The notes beneath the pieces are model-generated. The model was not told the origin of the DNA and did no database searches. It worked only from the letters and a program-made list of their open reading frames with translations. Source: JABDJZ01 sp047619685 (lineage in GTDB: Bacteria; Bacteroidota; Rhodothermia; Rhodothermales; UBA10348). From it: a DNA stretch of 64,000 nt. The DNA lies in assembly GCA_047619685.1 (NCBI GenBank), contig JBLHLC010000005.1, forward strand, positions 62,001-126,000, given 5' to 3'. The first letter of the stretch is position 1. The number at the start of each line of letters is the position of its first letter. Positions 61,883 through 64,000 of the stretch are shown piece by piece. The position numbers and the translations under genes were made by a program.

Positions 61883-64000
61883 CTACATCTGCAACACGTA
61901 CGTCAGCTTGGCCACGCCCACCCGGTTGTTCAGCAGCGCATTCCGGAAGTCGAACTGGTCTTCCTGGCCCGTAAAGTTGTAATTGGTGTTGAAGACCACA
62001 AAGAGGTCTGCACCCGGAGAGTGAATCCAGTCGATCCGGATATTGGCCTGCAGGTTGCCCGAGAAGTTGTCGTACTGGACGAGTGCCTTGGCGAAAAGCT
62101 TGCGGCTGGTAGCGGCGTTGGCGCTCAGGGTGAAGGTCGTGGCTTCAAAGGAGCCGTTCTCGATGGGAATGTCAAAGACGTTGTGTGCGATCCCCGTTTC
62201 GAGGTTGAGGTACCTCCCGGTGCGCAGACCGATCCCTCCGATGTACCGGGTGCGGTCTCCACCGAAATAGTCCTCCAAGAGAATGCCGCCCTTGAGTGAA
62301 AAGAGCTTGCTGGAGTCGGTCCCGAACCCAAAGGATAAAGCGTTAGACACGTAGTCCCTTGCAACGATTTCAGCGTCCGGACGGATAAAAAAGGAGTCTT
62401 CAAGCCGCTCGAAGTTGCGCCCTAGTTCCAGGGAAATGGTCTCCCTGGCCCTGAAACGACCCGTAATTTTCAGATTCAAGTCGGAAGACTGCTTTTGATT
62501 GTCCTGCCCGTTGGCCAGTGACCCGGACAACCCGATCGAATAGGACCGGAAGAACTCGCCCTTCAGTTGGGGGCCGTAGGTCGTTGAGGCACTGTACTGC
62601 TTCAGGTCCCGGCGCCGGACGAAGCCCAGGGCGGGATTGAAGTTCTTGCCCACGTTCGTGTAGCCACCCACCCATTGCCAGTCCGCGTTGCTCAGGGCCA
62701 AACTCACGCTTCCGGCAGCATCGGAGGCACCCTCTTCACTGTCCAGAACGTGGGTGTACCATCCGTCAATCTGGCTGTTGCCCCAGAAGCGCCTGCGCGC
62801 GTCAACCCCAAGCGCCCGGTTGTAGCCGTCTCCCCTTTCGAGATTGGTGACAATGGCCCCGACGGTCGTTCGCTGAAAAACATCCCCTCGTACCCGGACC
62901 ACCGTGTTGTTGGCGGACGCCAGGTCCAACTCGGCGTTCTTGCCGGTCTGGATGTTGAGCACCCCAACGGAGAGTTTGTCGAATTGCCCAACCAGACGCG
63001 CGCCGGCCAGAATGTCATTCGAGATCCCGATTCGCCGGGAGAAGAATGTCTCCGTGGTCCGGGAGTCACCGAATTCGAACAGGCCCGCCCGCTCCAGGAA
63101 GAACTCGCGTTTCTCGGGGAAGAAGAGGTTGAACCGCGTCAGGTCCAACTGCACGTCGTCCGACTCCACCTGCGCAAAGTCTGTATTCAGCGTGACGTCC
63201 ACCGTGACGCTCGAATTGACGGCCCATTTTACGTCCAGTCCAATGTCCTGCTGCGTGTCAGTTTCGGTGTGGTCTGCGTCCACCCGGAATTCCTGCGCGC
63301 CCGTGATGACGTAAGGCTTGATGAGGATATTGCGTCCGGGCTCCACGTTCTGGATGCCGGTGAGGGTGGCGTATTGGGAGACCTGGAAGATGCCCGCCGA
63401 ATACTTTCTCGGAATGAAGGGCCAAATGGACCGCTCGCCCGTCCTGTTAAGGAATCGCATAATGGCGACGCCCATGGTGAGTTCGTCGGCGTTATCGAAA
63501 CGGATCGTCTTGAAGGGGATGGCCAACTCCACGTGCCACCCGTCGTCGCCGATGCGCCCTTCGCTCTGGTAGATGCCATCCCATTGCCAGTCGCTCCGGG
63601 TCATGGCCTCGTCCGTGATGATGGCGTCATCCTGGGTTCCGAGGACGTTCGTCTCGAAGAGGTAGGCGTTCCGGTCATCGTCGTAGGTGTCGATGAGGAG
63701 CCAGAACATGTCGTCGTTTCCGTTCGGTCCGCCACGCTCCAGGTTGCGGGCCCTAATCAGATCCGGATCGGAATCATAAAAGCTGAGCCCGAAATAGAGG
63801 TTTTCGGCGTCGTAGGCAATGCGAATTGCCGAAGGCTGGGTGGCCAGTTCTCCCTCGTTTGGATTCAGCTGAACGAAGGTCTCTGCCGGGGTGGTGAGCG
63901 TCCATATTTCGTCGTCGATGATCCCGTCAATATGGGGCGGCGTCTGAGCGAAAACGGCCGTAATGCCGTTGTCAGCCCCAATCTTGATCTGGGGCGGGAG
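61883..64000 (-). CDS. DUF5916 protein with CBM9-like domain (5' end outside window)
   Basis: A paralogue of the gene at 49225, cut by the right window edge, with at least 705 residues visible. The frame is open from 64000: TPPHIDGIIDDEIWTLTTPA, then RIAYDAENLYFGLSFYDSDP lead into DDMFWLLIDTYDDDRNAYLF. So an apparent ATG at 63709 is internal, and the true start lies beyond the window. The DUF5916 hallmark LDLTRFNLFFPEKREFFLER is present, and the last strand ends RVGVAKLTYVLQM, nearly the same as in the paralogue. It is on the same strand as the large lipoprotein and 90 bases upstream of it, so it may be its operon partner. Confidence 0.88.
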   Translation of the reverse strand, partial: LPPQIKIGADNGITAVFAQTPPHIDGIIDDEIWTLTTPAETFVQLNPNEGELATQPSAIRIAYDAENLYFGLSFYDSDPDLIRARNLERGGPNGNDDMFWLLIDTYDDDRNAYLFETNVLGTQDDAIITDEAMTRSDWQWDGIYQSEGRIGDDGWHVELAIPFKTIRFDNADELTMGVAIMRFLNRTGERSIWPFIPRKYSAGIFQVSQYATLTGIQNVEPGRNILIKPYVITGAQEFRVDADHTETDTQQDIGLDVKWAVNSSVTVDVTLNTDFAQVESDDVQLDLTRFNLFFPEKREFFLERAGLFEFGDSRTTETFFSRRIGISNDILAGARLVGQFDKLSVGVLNIQTGKNAELDLASANNTVVRVRGDVFQRTTVGAIVTNLERGDGYNRALGVDARRRFWGNSQIDGWYTHVLDSEEGASDAAGSVSLALSNADWQWVGGYTNVGKNFNPALGFVRRRDLKQYSASTTYGPQLKGEFFRSYSIGLSGSLANGQDNQKQSSDLNLKITGRFRARETISLELGRNFERLEDSFFIRPDAEIVARDYVSNALSFGFGTDSSKLFSLKGGILLEDYFGGDRTRYIGGIGLRTGRYLNLETGIAHNVFDIPIENGSFEATTFTLSANAATSRKLFAKALVQYDNFSGNLQANIRIDWIHSPGADLFVVFNTNYNFTGQEDQFDFRNALLNNRVGVAKLTYVLQM

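Noticed and set aside
63709..63711. ATG taken as the start of the last DUF5916 gene
   Set aside because: The frame continues upstream with a recognisable CBM9-like domain to the window edge, so this Met is internal.

Overview
The window reads as chromosomal DNA of a GC-rich, Gram-negative member of the Bacteroidota/Rhodothermota side of the tree. Support: a secreted protein with a type IX secretion C-terminal sorting domain (56796-57953), outer-membrane barrels (BamA/TamA-like, two DUF5916 proteins), several lipobox and twin-arginine signals, three large orphan MacB/FtsX-type permeases of the ADOP kind paired with PadR regulators, and a Bacteroidota-style GNAT protein with a cysteine cluster. 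Rhodothermales-like is an inference; no rRNA or tRNA gene was seen that could settle it. There is no phage, integrase, transposase, CRISPR array or plasmid gene.

Layout. 0-10.4 kb: envelope and housekeeping genes (BamA/TamA-like plus YihY, clpX, an RsmF/Sun-type rRNA methyltransferase, an EcsC protein, then a minus-strand unit of deoxynucleoside kinase, outer-membrane barrel and FG-GAP protein). 10.5-18.6 kb: two PadR-permease modules on opposite strands sharing a 28-nt upstream element, with a beta-lactamase-like serine hydrolase and a DUF3291 protein between them. 18.6-28.6 kb: small soluble enzymes (CPBP protease, SRPBCC, threonine dehydratase-like, OsmC, a large Orn/Lys/Arg decarboxylase coupled to a VOC protein, a monooxygenase-like ABM protein, a lipoprotein) mixed with decayed genes: a PPIase/BNR chimera, an ABC-permease/alpha-beta-hydrolase chimera with an amber stop, a frameshifted and truncated aldehyde dehydrogenase, and an SRPBCC fragment.

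28.9-35.1 kb: a plus-strand run of valS, an outer-membrane protein, a NodU/CmcH carbamoyltransferase, a 51-residue membrane protein and a DUF3267 zincin-like membrane protein. 35-45 kb: GH113-like hydrolase, Tat-exported class-V aminotransferase, lhgO, doxX, an Hpt-domain protein, a RluA/TruC pseudouridine synthase, DUF427, a long acidic repeat protein, the GNAT protein, aroC and a Spy-like Arg/Gly-rich periplasmic protein. 46-49 kb: a phosphorus-scavenging unit (PhoX-like phosphatase followed by a 5'-nucleotidase split into two genes in reversed domain order). 49-64 kb: DUF5916 protein, decayed porin, a third PadR-permease pair with a nested palindromic operator, a metal-dependent hydrolase fused to an amino-acid-permease remnant, the T9SS cargo protein, a lipoprotein aldose 1-epimerase, a large lipoprotein possibly carbohydrate-active, and a second DUF5916 protein running off the right edge.

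The strongest candidates for something new are the two PadR-permease modules with a common upstream element, the carbamoyltransferase/small membrane protein/zincin cluster, and the set of deletion-fusion genes that marks repeated short deletions here. No complete novel defence or mobile system was identified.
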